This document shows, piece by piece, positions 1 to 7,228 of a stretch of 44,794 bases of DNA. Numbering within the stretch: position 1 is the first letter of the stretch; each line of letters starts with the position of its first letter. Below the pieces are notes generated by a model that was not told where the DNA came from, did not search any database, and worked only from the letters and a program-made list of their open reading frames with translations. The stretch lies in the IMG/VR virus record IMGVR_UViG_3300005468_000580, positions 1 to 44,794 of that record; one strand, 5' to 3'. Origin of the DNA: a virus. A program made the position numbers and the translations under genes.

Positions 1-204
1 ATGAGGAACAAACCGAAAAAGCGGAGAGCGGAGCGGCCGGGGTCTCAGAACGTCCCGCGGCTGGTGAGGGTCGAGCCCACCATCGACGAGTGGCTCTCGG
101 CGCAGGTCGGAGAGGGGAAGCAGTTCAAATCCGTACCGGCGCTGATCCATGAACTCGTGCGCCAGGCCTGGGCAGGGCACGGGCGAGACCTCAAGGCCGC
201 CTGA
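1..204 (+). CDS. small basic protein, possibly ribbon-helix-helix DNA-binding
   Basis: A 67-residue protein whose ATG is the first base of the window, so a longer N-terminus outside the window cannot be excluded. Residues 1-17 are very basic (RNKPKKRRAER). Residues 20-58 (strand PRLVRVEPT, then two predicted helices around DEWLSAQ and SVPALIHELVRQAW) match the strand-helix-helix order of Arc/CopG-type regulators. That resemblance is inferred from pattern only. It lies 73 bases ahead of the replication-protein gene, in the same direction. Confidence 0.5.
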   Translation: MRNKPKKRRAERPGSQNVPRLVRVEPTIDEWLSAQVGEGKQFKSVPALIHELVRQAWAGHGRDLKAA

Positions 205-277
205 AAATCGAAGCGGCCAACCTTCAGCCGTGCCCGGAGAAGGTTAGCCGCTCAGATCTTGCATCGAGCTTTAACGT

Positions 278-1252
278 ATGACCAAGAAGATAACAGATCA
301 CCCCGAGTCTGTCAAAAATAAACCTCGCCCCACGAGGAAGACCATGCCTCACACTCCCTTGCCTCCGCGCGATCAGCCGAAGCTGCCCTATATTCAGCTC
401 TACCCCGGGGATTGGCTCCTCGATGAGGTCTCGGGCTGCTCGATGGCCGCTCAGGGCCTCTGGCTGCGGATGATGTTTCTGATGCACCGCGCCGAGGAGT
501 ACGGCTATCTGGCGCAGAACGGCAAGCCGATCCCGGATGAGCAAGTGGCCAGGCGCTGCGGCTGCGCGCTTGATGAATACCTTGAACTGCTGGGCGAACT
601 CAAAGAGGCGGGGGTCCCAGCAGAAGCCGAAGACGGGACGATCTTCTCCCGTCGCATGGTCAGAGACGCCCAGGAACGGGCCAGTAACGCTGAACGCCAA
701 CGCCGATGGCGCGAGCGTAACGGCGATGTCACGCCTCCCGTAACGCCGCCGTCACAGCCCGGTCACGGCGAGCGTAACGCCGATGTCACACCCGAGTCAC
801 ACGCCATGGCAATTGCAACTTCACATGCAGATTCATCTTCATCTTCAGAAGGCAGCAGCAGCAGCAATGGCAAAGGGCAGATTGCTTGCTTGCCGGCTGC
901 TGCTGCCCCGGATTATGGTGCCTGGCTCAGGGAGCCGCACGTCTCTGGCCACGATCCCAGTCTGATAGTTGACTACGTGATCGCGACCAAGGCGCACAGC
1001 CACAATCCGCAGGGGCTGGCCAGGAAGCTGCATCGGACGGGGGAGGAGGACGGGCAAATTAGAGAATGGGAGCAGCAGCAAGCAGCAAAGGCAAAGGAGC
1101 CGGAGAGACAGGAGGCCGATCCGGAGGAGATCATTCAGTATGCCGACTGGCTGCTCGCCGATCTGGTGAAGGAAACCCGCGAGCCGCAGGCCTGGGAGCG
1201 GCAAATTATCGACCTGGCCGATGGTTTGAGAGAGAAAGTGAGGGCCGGGTGA
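278..1252 (+). CDS. DUF1376-like phage replication protein
   Basis: A 324-residue protein. Residues 35-130 carry the pattern of DUF1376-like and Lin1244-type N-terminal domains of phage replication-initiation proteins: YIQLYPGDWL, a small-residue stretch ending in GLWLRMMFLMH, then a helix-turn-helix-like part with EQVARRCGC and a DGTIFSRRMV strand. These proteins are thought to bind origin DNA and recruit host replication machinery. The middle is low complexity (serine run at about residues 187-196) and is encoded by a GCA-rich repeat at 851-907; a second copy at 1072-1095 gives a QQQAAKAK stretch. No clear Shine-Dalgarno precedes the ATG at 278; an in-frame ATG at 344 is an alternative start. 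The stop overlaps the next start (TGATG). Confidence 0.75.
   Translation: MTKKITDHPESVKNKPRPTRKTMPHTPLPPRDQPKLPYIQLYPGDWLLDEVSGCSMAAQGLWLRMMFLMHRAEEYGYLAQNGKPIPDEQVARRCGCALDEYLELLGELKEAGVPAEAEDGTIFSRRMVRDAQERASNAERQRRWRERNGDVTPPVTPPSQPGHGERNADVTPESHAMAIATSHADSSSSSEGSSSSNGKGQIACLPAAAAPDYGAWLREPHVSGHDPSLIVDYVIATKAHSHNPQGLARKLHRTGEEDGQIREWEQQQAAKAKEPERQEADPEEIIQYADWLLADLVKETREPQAWERQIIDLADGLREKVRAG
851..907. repeat. GCA-rich dispersed repeat, inverted pair inside a gene
   Basis: This copy contains GGCAGCAGCAGC followed about 30 bases later by GGCTGCTGCTGCC, so one element faces another and the RNA could fold into a hairpin. Related GCA-rich stretches occur at 1072-1095, 3695-3730, 8388-8419, 11288-11306, 17921-17956, 20965-21000, 26749-26771, 27021-27048, 28904-28942, 29497-29520, 35251-35283 and 37681-37707, in both orientations and both inside and between genes. 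Common words are GGCAGCAGCAGCAAGC and GGCAAAGCAGGCAA. Confidence 0.7.
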
Positions 1253-1473
1253 TGAGGTGTCCACGTTGCCGGGGAGTCGCAGATAAAGTCATCGACAGTC
1301 GCTTCCGGCCGCCGGGAAATTATGTTCACCGGCGCCGCATTTGCGCGGCTTGTGGTCATCGCTTCACGACCTATGAATTTTCAGTCGAGCGGCGGCAGGA
1401 CGAGCAGGCGGAGCTTGAGCGGGCGGTCGAAGTTTCGGCCGACAGGATCAGACGCGAAGGAAGAGTGAGATGA
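1252..1473 (+). CDS. stand-alone NrdR-type zinc ribbon protein
   Basis: A 73-residue protein. Residues 1-43 closely follow the zinc ribbon of NrdR, the repressor of ribonucleotide reductase genes: C3-P-R-C6, VIDSR at 13-17, RRR at 27-29, C31-A-A-C34 and RFTTYE at 37-42. NrdR is normally about 150 residues with an ATP-cone after the ribbon. Here only about 30 charged residues follow, so nucleotide sensing is missing. It could compete with host NrdR at its operators or act as a small zinc-ribbon regulator; both are inference. The start is set by the TGATG overlap with the preceding stop. Confidence 0.75.
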   Translation: MRCPRCRGVADKVIDSRFRPPGNYVHRRRICAACGHRFTTYEFSVERRQDEQAELERAVEVSADRIRREGRVR

Positions 1474-1679
1474 AGCGTCAGATCAACCATGCTCAGCGCC
1501 TACAACTGGTCGAACTCTTCTTCGAGTTCGGCAACTACGGGGCGAAACATAGTCAGAGGAATCATAAATTCATCCAACATCTGTTGGTTGCCGGGATCGA
1601 CCGCCGCGCATTCTATCGGCCCACCACAGAGTGTCAGCAGGCAGTGGATAAGGTTCTATCTCAGCGGGAGGCGGCATGA
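1470..1679 (+). CDS. hypothetical early protein
   Basis: A 69-residue protein of unknown function in the run of overlapping early genes (ATGA overlap on both sides). It is rich in aromatic and basic residues (LVELFFEFGNYGAKHSQRNHK), with a RRAFYRP motif near residue 47. I recognise no family. The tight coupling to its neighbours is the main support for it being a gene. Confidence 0.6.
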   Translation: MKRQINHAQRLQLVELFFEFGNYGAKHSQRNHKFIQHLLVAGIDRRAFYRPTTECQQAVDKVLSQREAA

Positions 1680-1897
1680 AGCAGATAGATCTCGAGGCTT
1701 TGGATCAGGTCGCTCTGGAAGCGGCGAAAGTTGGTTGCCGGGCCGTGCTCCTCGATGCTTGCGCGCTGCTCAGTAGCTTGAGATTCAAGAGCGACCCGAT
1801 AGCCCTGGATCTCAAGGAGTCGCTCGCGCCCCTCGTTAAAGAACTCGGGCGGCGGACGAAGCTGTACCAAAAGAGCAATCCAGGAAAGGGGGCGTGA
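1676..1897 (+). CDS. hypothetical early protein, helical
   Basis: A 73-residue, mostly helical protein with no recognised family. Residues 8-30 (LDQVALEAAKVGCRAVLLDAC) would form one amphipathic helix and DLKESLAPLVKELGRRTKLY another. Both ends overlap the neighbouring genes (ATGA and TGATG), so it is translated as part of the same early operon. Confidence 0.6.
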   Translation: MKQIDLEALDQVALEAAKVGCRAVLLDACALLSSLRFKSDPIALDLKESLAPLVKELGRRTKLYQKSNPGKGA

Positions 1898-2166
1898 TGG
1901 TCAATCTCCGATACGAGCGAATACAAGCGCGCGAGCTGCGGCCGGGCGACCTCTTCGCGACGGCGGAGAATCCGGGTAGCTATGCGCTGCGTGACCTGAA
2001 GGTAGTCAACATCGGGCCGCCGCCGGGAGCGCTTGGCTTTGGCGTCTTCCACGTGCGAACGGATGAGCCAATCAGGGATGAGGAGGACGCCGCGGCCACG
2101 GTCTATCGCGTGATCATCGAGGATCTAACAGAGGGCGAGGCGATGGTTGTCAGGGGTGAAGGATGA
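1897..2166 (+). CDS. hypothetical early protein, beta-rich
   Basis: An 89-residue protein starting at the ATG that overlaps the preceding stop (TGATG); a GTG three bases earlier is possible. RELRPGDLFATAE followed by short strands (LKVVNIG, GFGVFHVRTDEP, TVYRVIIEDL) resembles small beta-barrel proteins that many phages carry in early operons. No catalytic motif is visible. Confidence 0.6.
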   Translation: MVNLRYERIQARELRPGDLFATAENPGSYALRDLKVVNIGPPPGALGFGVFHVRTDEPIRDEEDAAATVYRVIIEDLTEGEAMVVRGEG

Positions 2167-2426
2167 AGCTGGGCGAGGTCCTTCGCGATCACAGATTGGC
2201 CCTCGGCCTTTCGTTCCGCGAGATGGCGCCGCGGCTGGGGGTGTCAGCTTCGACGCTGCACCGGATCGAGGAGGGCTACAGCGTGGATGGCAACACCCTG
2301 GCTAGGATTTTGATTTGGCTGATGAGCGAGGAAGGAGAGCAGAGAAATGGGCAAGCCAAAAAAGAAAAACTCGAAGATCCACCAGGCTGTCCGGGAGACC
2401 AGGGAGTATCTGCAACTCAACGGTGA
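2163..2426 (+). CDS. XRE-family helix-turn-helix regulator
   Basis: An 87-residue protein with an XRE/Cro-type helix-turn-helix in residues 1-55: GEVLRDHRLALGLSFREMA, then LGVSASTLHRIEEG as the recognition helix, then a TLARILIWLM packing helix. Such proteins bind operators and control lysis or lysogeny. The last 30 residues (from about residue 60) are low complexity and overlap the start of another reading frame, so the native C-terminus may be shorter. It starts by an ATGA overlap. It is the only XRE-type regulator in the left arm, which makes it a candidate lysogeny or early-gene switch protein. Confidence 0.75.
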   Translation: MKLGEVLRDHRLALGLSFREMAPRLGVSASTLHRIEEGYSVDGNTLARILIWLMSEEGEQRNGQAKKEKLEDPPGCPGDQGVSATQR

Positions 2427-2550
2427 TCCCGACGCCGACGAGGCAGACGCCCTCGATTCGTTGATGGATGAGTGTGGGCGGGACGGCACGGGCAGTTGCA
2501 GTCAAGCAGGAAGCGAATATTGTGAATTCGAATGCCCATTCAGAGATTGA
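2347..2550 (+). CDS. hypothetical protein overlapping the XRE gene
   Basis: A 67-residue protein read in a different frame from the last 80 bases of the XRE gene. GGAGAG lies 8-10 bases ahead of its ATG. The N-terminus is basic (MGKPKKKNSKIHQ), followed by an acidic part (DPDADEADALDSLMDE) and a cysteine cluster at the end (SYCEFEC-like). The family is unknown. The long overlap is unusual here, where other overlaps are 1-4 bases, so either this gene or the tail of the XRE reading frame may be an artefact. Confidence 0.5.
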   Translation: MGKPKKKNSKIHQAVRETREYLQLNGDPDADEADALDSLMDECGRDGTGSCSQAGSEYCEFECPFRD

Positions 2551-2585
2551 GTTTCCCGGCGGCTCATCCCAGGTCGCCGGAAGGG

Positions 2586-2640
2586 CGCTCTATCACTCAA
2601 GGTAGAGCGTCGGGAGGGCGGATATGGCGAGAAGCCCTCC
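2586..2640 (+). other. two consecutive hairpins in a gene gap
   Basis: The gap 2551-2733 holds two perfect inverted repeats: CGCTCTA (2586-2592) with TAGAGCG (2603-2609), and GGAGGGC (2613-2619) with GCCCTCC (2634-2640). Neither is followed directly by a U-run; TTTT appears at about 2652. They could be an RNA-processing or stabilising structure between two early operons, or part of a small structured RNA. No open reading frame in the gap looks convincing. Confidence 0.45.
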
Positions 2641-2733
2641 AAGCAGTGGGGCCTTTTATGGCTGAGAGGCTCCACGGTGGGGGGCGGTGGGGTGAGGACA
2701 CCGGCCCCCAACTAAATCGAAAGGAGCGAGGAG

Positions 2734-3015
2734 ATGGAGATCACGATCAGTAAATACCAACCGACCGCGGACATGGTGGGGTTCTGTTTTGAGGTCGCCG
2801 GAAGGCTTGAGGTCAAAGTCTGTGGACAGGAGGAACTCGTCAACCGGACGATGGAGGCGCTGCTCCAGGGCGTCGTTAAGGGGAGCAGCGCGAGCCACGT
2901 CTTGAATATCAAGGGGCTGGGGGCGGATGAGTCGGCGGCCCTGGCCGAGCAGCTCCGGGTAATTCCGGGCGTCGATCACGTCGAAGTTAGATCAGAGGAG
3001 AGAGAAAATACCTGA
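2734..3015 (+). CDS. hypothetical early protein
   Basis: A 93-residue protein with AAGGAGCGAGGAG before the ATG. An N-terminal strand (EITISKYQPT) is followed by alternating strands and helices (GRLEVKVCGQEELVNRTMEALLQG, ALAEQLRVIPGVDHVEVRSEE). The beta-alpha-beta rhythm resembles a small ferredoxin-like fold, but I can name no family. It begins a new cluster after the hairpin gap. Confidence 0.6.
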   Translation: MEITISKYQPTADMVGFCFEVAGRLEVKVCGQEELVNRTMEALLQGVVKGSSASHVLNIKGLGADESAALAEQLRVIPGVDHVEVRSEERENT

Positions 3016-3019
3016 CGTC

Positions 3020-3379
3020 GTGGTCACGGTTCCCAAAACGTTTCGCTTCGCCGGGCAGGTCGGGCTGGCCGCCTGGGTGGCGGAAGGCGACCTGCCCGGT
3101 GAGGAGTGGTCGGGGAATGATTCGCACTTCTATCTTGGCGGCGGGTCGCCGGACATTCAGCCGGGCGAGCGCGTCTATGTCGTCTGCGAGGGCCGACTCC
3201 GCGGCTACGCGCCCCTGGTGAGAATCGAGCACTTCGGTAGTCGGAGTTATGCGCTGGTCAGGCAAGGCGGCGCGGTGGCCGTCACCATTGATCGGAAGAT
3301 CAGAGGCTTTCAAGGTTTTCGTTATCGGGACTGGGCGCGCGAGGAAGAAAGGCCATTCCCAAACTGGAGGGAGAAATGA
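3020..3379 (+). CDS. hypothetical beta-barrel protein, PUA/ASCH-like pattern
   Basis: A 119-residue protein with a GTG start just after the preceding stop. The order of motifs (LAAWVAEGDLPGE, HFYLGGGSPDIQPGERVYVV, GRLRGYAPLVRIE, a final RGFQGFRYRDW) resembles small phage beta-barrel proteins of PUA/ASCH/EVE type, which bind modified nucleic acid bases or RNA. That assignment is by pattern only. The stop overlaps the next start (ATGA). Confidence 0.55.
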   Translation: MVTVPKTFRFAGQVGLAAWVAEGDLPGEEWSGNDSHFYLGGGSPDIQPGERVYVVCEGRLRGYAPLVRIEHFGSRSYALVRQGGAVAVTIDRKIRGFQGFRYRDWAREEERPFPNWREK

Positions 3380-4521
3380 AAACGACAGTCAGGCTCAGTG
3401 ATGAAGAAGTAGCCACGCGCGGCGCGGAGTTGGCCCGCATGGTGCAGGATCTGGCCGCCCTGGACGAAGAGGAGGAGAAGGCCCGCTCCGACGCCAAGAA
3501 AAAGACTTCGGAGATCAATGACCGGCGCGTCTCGTTGCGGCAGAAGATGCGCCAGCTTTCCCACATGGTCCGCGACCGCGTCGAAGAGCGCGAAGAGAGT
3601 TTGCTCACGATCATGGAGAAGAGAGCGAGCGAGCGGATATCTGGCGAGTCGGGCAAGGCGTCAGATTCAGCGGAAAACGTCAAGCAATTCTTTGGGCAGC
3701 AGCAAGCAGGCAATGGCAAGCAAGCAGCAGGTTCGTTGCCGGCGCCGCTCGCCAGGGCCGTCGAGGCTGCAGGGCGTGGGGAGGTAGTGGGAGAAGAGCC
3801 GCCAGGTCTGCCCCCGGAGACGATTGAGGCGAAGGTGGATGATGAAATTGAAAGAGCTGAGCAAGCCAGAGATGGAGAGGGCGCAGGCGGTGAAGGGCTG
3901 TGTATCTGCGGCCACTCCGAGGCCCAACACTCAGCCGGCGGGCTCTGCGCCGCAGCTTCGGGCGGGGCGCTGTGCGCGTGCGAGGTCTTCGAGGCGGCGC
4001 TGGTCTTTTGCCTCTGCGGTCACGCTCAGACTGGCCATTCGGAGGGTGGTATCTGCTGTGATACAAATTGTCCATGCAATCAGTTCGAGGCCACCAGCCT
4101 GGGGCCTTCACCGTCAGTCTCGCCAGAAGTAGAGATGCCGGCAGCCTCGACAGATCAGGCGAGTGCGGATCCGGATTGGGAAGGCAAAAGGTGCGAACAC
4201 TGCGGCAGGATAGACGGCGGTCACTCTTCAATCTGTCCTCTTCGGGTAGATCAGATCAGCCTTGAGGATTACGAAGCCTTCGCCCGCTCGCAAAATCTGC
4301 GGAACCCGAAGAGCTGGGCGCGCAGGCTCTGGATCTCGTGCGAGCGCGATGGCGAGGTGAAAGCTTGGATGGCGAGTCTCAATGTCCCGCCTGAGCCACT
4401 GAAGAAGAAGCGGCCACGCAAGGTTGACACCACAGCGCCGGTCGAGAAGTCGATCAAAGACCGAGACGTGATCTTGGCGGGGAAGAAGCGCGGGAAGAAA
4501 GGAGCGAAGGCCAATGCCTGA
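3376..4521 (+). CDS. coiled-coil protein with repeated Cys/His zinc modules
   Basis: A 381-residue protein. Residues 1-90 form a highly charged coiled coil whose start (VRLSDEEVATRGAELARM) is common in phage proteins of unknown role. Residues 105-120 come from a GCA-rich repeat (QQQAGNGKQAAG). Two tandem modules of the form C-x-C-G-H-x4-H-x5-C ... C-x-C-x2-F-E lie at about 176-206 and 211-238, and a third variant (CEHCGRIDGGHSSIC) at 273-287, so two or three zinc sites are likely. The C-terminus is lysine-rich. The role is unknown; nucleic-acid or protein binding is an inference. Confidence 0.65.
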   Translation: MKTTVRLSDEEVATRGAELARMVQDLAALDEEEEKARSDAKKKTSEINDRRVSLRQKMRQLSHMVRDRVEEREESLLTIMEKRASERISGESGKASDSAENVKQFFGQQQAGNGKQAAGSLPAPLARAVEAAGRGEVVGEEPPGLPPETIEAKVDDEIERAEQARDGEGAGGEGLCICGHSEAQHSAGGLCAAASGGALCACEVFEAALVFCLCGHAQTGHSEGGICCDTNCPCNQFEATSLGPSPSVSPEVEMPAASTDQASADPDWEGKRCEHCGRIDGGHSSICPLRVDQISLEDYEAFARSQNLRNPKSWARRLWISCERDGEVKAWMASLNVPPEPLKKKRPRKVDTTAPVEKSIKDRDVILAGKKRGKKGAKANA

Positions 4522-4846
4522 TCAAGCCGAATTCACACCGGGCCCCTGGCACGTAGTTGACCGCGTCAACGTCCAAAGCGGCCCCATCGGTTTCCTGGCT
4601 TATGTCTCGACAGCCGGCGCCCGAGGTCGCACCATTGAAGAAGCCGAGGCCAACGCCCAGTTGATCGCTGCCGCGCCCGATCTGCTCGCGGCGTGTGAAG
4701 CACTGATCTCAGCGCTTGAAACCGCGATCAGAGATTTTCGCGCGGTCGGCATGCACCAGGTCCCAGCCGAGAAGCAGGCGCTCGCCCTCGGGCGTGCCAC
4801 CATCGCTAAAGCTCTCGGAAAGGAGCGCGACAATGCTGCAAGCTAG
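4514..4846 (+). CDS. conserved phage hypothetical protein (AAPDLL family)
   Basis: A 110-residue protein with the familiar phage pattern TPGPWHV near the start and ANAQLIAAAPDLLAACEALI in the middle, followed by a helical tail. The family is very common in phage early regions but has no assigned function. It overlaps both neighbours. The gene at 39393-39641 in the right arm carries a related LLEAAPDLLDALELF stretch, so the two may be distant relatives. Confidence 0.75.
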   Translation: MPDQAEFTPGPWHVVDRVNVQSGPIGFLAYVSTAGARGRTIEEAEANAQLIAAAPDLLAACEALISALETAIRDFRAVGMHQVPAEKQALALGRATIAKALGKERDNAAS

Positions 4847-5477
4847 CTTTCAGGTCGTGGAGCGCTGGCCGCAGGAGCCGACCAGGTCAAGAGAGAAGTC
4901 GCTCTTCAAATCCAGCTACACGCAGACGCTGGACCTCTTGGAACGCGAGCTTTTCATCATCAACGCGAAAGAGGTGGTGATCAGGCTCTGGCTCACGCCG
5001 CGCGAGATCCGCAACGACGGGCTACCGCGTGCCGACGCCAGACCATCACAGCCCGGTGTGATCCTGGAATTTACGACCAGACACGGGCGCATCACCATGC
5101 CGTGTGACACGTTCACCACCTGGCAGGACAACCTCCGCGCGCTGGCCTTGAGTTTGGAGGCGCTGCGCAAGGTGGACCGCTACGGCTGCTCCAAGAAGGG
5201 ACAGCAGTACACGGGCTGGAAGCAGCTCGGAGCCGGCGAGCGGATGCCGGCATTCGCAACGGTGGAGTCGGCCGCTGAGTACATTGCTTCCGGGGCCGGA
5301 GAAGGACAGTCACCGGATCTGATCATGAGATACACGTCGGAGTTCAAGTCAGCATACAAGCGGGCAGCCGTCGCGGTTCATCCGGACACACACCCAGGAG
5401 ACGAGTTAGCACGTGAGGCCTGGGACCAACTCCAGGACGCGGCGGCGATCCTCAAGAAACATCACGGATTGAAGTGA
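4833..5477 (+). CDS. phage protein with C-terminal J domain
   Basis: A 214-residue protein. The last 55 residues read as a J domain: EFKSAYKRAAVAVHPDTHPGD, with the HPD tripeptide at 183-185, followed by a helix containing AWDQLQDAAAIL. J domains stimulate the ATPase of DnaK-type chaperones, so the protein may direct host DnaK to a phage target. The first 150 residues (RLWLTPREIRNDG, GVILEFTTRHGRI) have no recognised family and could be the substrate-binding part. The ATG at 4833 follows GGAGCG and overlaps the previous gene by 14 bases. Confidence 0.7.
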   Translation: MLQASFQVVERWPQEPTRSREKSLFKSSYTQTLDLLERELFIINAKEVVIRLWLTPREIRNDGLPRADARPSQPGVILEFTTRHGRITMPCDTFTTWQDNLRALALSLEALRKVDRYGCSKKGQQYTGWKQLGAGERMPAFATVESAAEYIASGAGEGQSPDLIMRYTSEFKSAYKRAAVAVHPDTHPGDELAREAWDQLQDAAAILKKHHGLK

Positions 5478-5487
5478 GGGGAATTCG

Positions 5488-5685
5488 ATGCCTGAAGAGA
5501 AAAAGGAGCGAAGGGTGATGCCACGCAAAGCAAAGCAAAGTGAGCCAGCGGAAGATCCCGTCGCGCGGGCCGAGCGGGAGATCGAGGCCATGAAGAGGAT
5601 CGTAGCCGCGCTCAAGCCGCTCACACCTGAAAAGCGTGAGCGAGTGCTGAAGGCGGCGGCCATTCTGCTCGACATTTCGCAGTGA
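5488..5685 (+). CDS. hypothetical charged helical protein
   Basis: A 65-residue protein with GTGAGGGGAATTCG before the ATG. It is lysine/arginine-rich at the start (PEEKKERRVMPRKAKQ) and then forms a helix (AREAEREIEAMKRIVAALKPL-like, ending in ERVLKAAAILLDI). The function is unknown. Confidence 0.6.
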   Translation: MPEEKKERRVMPRKAKQSEPAEDPVARAEREIEAMKRIVAALKPLTPEKRERVLKAAAILLDISQ

Positions 5686-5692
5686 GGGAGTG

Positions 5693-5965
5693 ATGTGGAT
5701 TCTCGCCAATGAACAAGAGCCGGGAAGATGTCGGGCCTGTCATCAACCGATAGTGTGGGTGATTACCGAAAGAGCGGCTAAAGCACCGATGGATGAGGTG
5801 GTGATTCTCGAACGGGCGCAGCGGCCATTCGGCGGCACGCTCAGGATGATGCAACTCGTGGATGCCACCAGAAGCCATTTTGCGACTTGTCCGATGGCCG
5901 AGCGGTTCAAGAAGAAGAAAGCGCAACCCACCGGATGCGGCCAAGGGTGCGCGGGGGAGGAGTGA
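5693..5965 (+). CDS. hypothetical protein with zinc-binding residues
   Basis: A 90-residue protein; the ATG lies eight bases after the previous stop behind GAGGGAG. A CRACHQPIVWVITE motif at residues 12-25 and a later HFATCPMAERF supply the cysteines and histidine of a small zinc finger. A C-terminal GCGQGC adds more. Such proteins are common in phage early regions and their roles are unknown. The stop overlaps the next start (TGATG). Confidence 0.65.
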   Translation: MWILANEQEPGRCRACHQPIVWVITERAAKAPMDEVVILERAQRPFGGTLRMMQLVDATRSHFATCPMAERFKKKKAQPTGCGQGCAGEE

Positions 5966-6216
5966 TGGGACTGAGAAAATTCAAGCGGATGATCAAGTAT
6001 GAAGGGCCGGTTTACGGCGACTTCGAGTCCACCATGCGGCAATGCTTCGAGAAGGTGTTGGCTCAGGCTATAGCTCAGATGCAGGAACTCAATGCCGCCG
6101 TCGATCCGCGCCCATTCACTGCGTGGGGAGAGATGCAGGCGCCTAACGGCCAGAGGTTCAAGCTCTCCATTGAGTGCAGTCCGCCGACGCTGCCGATGAA
6201 CCCGGACAATAATTGA
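5965..6216 (+). CDS. hypothetical early protein
   Basis: An 83-residue protein starting at the TGATG overlap. It begins basic (GLRKFKRMIKYEG) and continues with a helix (MRQCFEKVLAQAIAQMQEL). A short beta part follows (RPFTAWGEMQAPNGQRFKLSI). No family is recognised. Confidence 0.6.
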   Translation: MGLRKFKRMIKYEGPVYGDFESTMRQCFEKVLAQAIAQMQELNAAVDPRPFTAWGEMQAPNGQRFKLSIECSPPTLPMNPDNN

Positions 6217-6464
6217 TGTTCACATCTTGCCCCAGTAGTCGAGGAGCCATGAGTTTTGAAGTCGTCGAAGAGACTAAGACCGTCGAACTCGCTGTCATCG
6301 AGGACGTGCGCACGATTCTCACCAGCGCCCGCTTCCCAACTGTCGTCTTCACCGGCGATCTGCACGAGATGGCCGCGCAGGCACGCGCACGGACCGATGA
6401 GCAAATTGATCGGGCGCTGAGGATCCTTGATCAGATAGTGAGAGTGGAAAGCGAGGGAAGATGA
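6216..6464 (+). CDS. hypothetical early protein
   Basis: An 82-residue protein. The start was chosen from the TGATG overlap with the previous stop; an internal ATG at 6249 has GAGGAG only two bases ahead, which is too close. The core (VIEDVRTILTSARFPTVVF) is followed by a helical tail with DEQIDRALRILDQIV. The function is unknown. Confidence 0.55.
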   Translation: MFTSCPSSRGAMSFEVVEETKTVELAVIEDVRTILTSARFPTVVFTGDLHEMAAQARARTDEQIDRALRILDQIVRVESEGR

Positions 6465-6712
6465 GCAGCGATTATTTAGCCAACTGCATTGACCGGATTC
6501 TGAGGGCCGAGTGCGGCCCGACTGAGGAATACCGGAGGTGCTGCGATCTGGCCGGGGTGATCAGGCTGGCAAACGATCTCGGACCCAATGCCGCGCACCG
6601 ACGCTTGATGGAACTCGTCAATTTAGCCGAGGCGGGAGAATATCGAGGGGCGAAGCCGGAGGCCGCGGCCCACGTCATCATTGGCGAGGTCGCCGACGGG
6701 AGAAAGCGATGA
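6461..6712 (+). CDS. hypothetical early protein
   Basis: An 83-residue helical protein joined to both neighbours by ATGA overlaps. It has three cysteines in its first half (LANCIDRIL, ECGPTEEYRRCC) and a repetitive alanine/arginine-rich helix after that. No family is recognised. Confidence 0.6.
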   Translation: MSSDYLANCIDRILRAECGPTEEYRRCCDLAGVIRLANDLGPNAAHRRLMELVNLAEAGEYRGAKPEAAAHVIIGEVADGRKR

Positions 6713-6912
6713 GAGAGCCAACCACGCGCGCCGAGTGGCAAGACGCGGTAGACGCGGCGCACGCGCTGCTACTGCTTGATGACGCCAAACTCTATGGCCT
6801 CCTGACCGGCGGGCCAAGGGTGGACCGTGAGCGCTGCCGCTGGACGCTGGAACGCGGAGCAGAGCAGGGAATCAGGCCGCGGATCGACCAGCTCACGAGG
6901 GAGATCGGATGA
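6709..6912 (+). CDS. hypothetical early protein
   Basis: A 67-residue protein, mostly helical (AEWQDAVDAAHALLLLDDAKLYGLL), followed by a GPRVDRERCRWTLERG stretch. It is coupled on both sides by ATGA overlaps. The role is unknown. Confidence 0.6.
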   Translation: MREPTTRAEWQDAVDAAHALLLLDDAKLYGLLTGGPRVDRERCRWTLERGAEQGIRPRIDQLTREIG

Positions 6913-7217
6913 GCGTTCTGCTCGCACAATGCTTGTGCCCATCTCGCCACTGCATCATGGCAGCCGCGTCAGAGCAGATGAGCGCCGCGGAACTGGAGTC
7001 CCACCTCCGGCAGAGGGTCAAGGAATTCATTCCCGCCGTCGGCAATCCGTGGTGCAGGATCTGCCGCGCCCCACAGGTGACCTGGCGCTATGAAGTCGGG
7101 GCGACCAAATTCCAGACCTTGGAGGAGGCGCTACCACATCTCCGGGCCGAGCAGGCCAAGCAAGCTGCTACCCTCGCTATGATTGACGAGCGGCGCCGGC
7201 AGGCACGGAACAATTGA
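6909..7217 (+). CDS. hypothetical protein with Cys pairs
   Basis: A 102-residue protein. N-terminal CLCPSRHC and a later PWCRICRAPQ provide two cysteine clusters that could bind zinc. A long charged helix closes the protein (LPHLRAEQAKQAATLAMIDE). It belongs to the same overlapping early operon. The function is unknown. Confidence 0.6.
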   Translation: MSVLLAQCLCPSRHCIMAAASEQMSAAELESHLRQRVKEFIPAVGNPWCRICRAPQVTWRYEVGATKFQTLEEALPHLRAEQAKQAATLAMIDERRRQARNN

Positions 7218-7228
7218 AGGAGAGAAGG

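Noticed and set aside
2640-2700. CTGAGA motif suggesting a TPP riboswitch
   Set aside because: The second conserved part of the THI box and the expected stems are missing, and the downstream genes have no thiamine link.
3680-4231. Minus-strand frame of 183 codons
   Set aside because: It is antisense to the Cys/His-repeat protein and consists mostly of Arg and Pro runs; no start signal or family.
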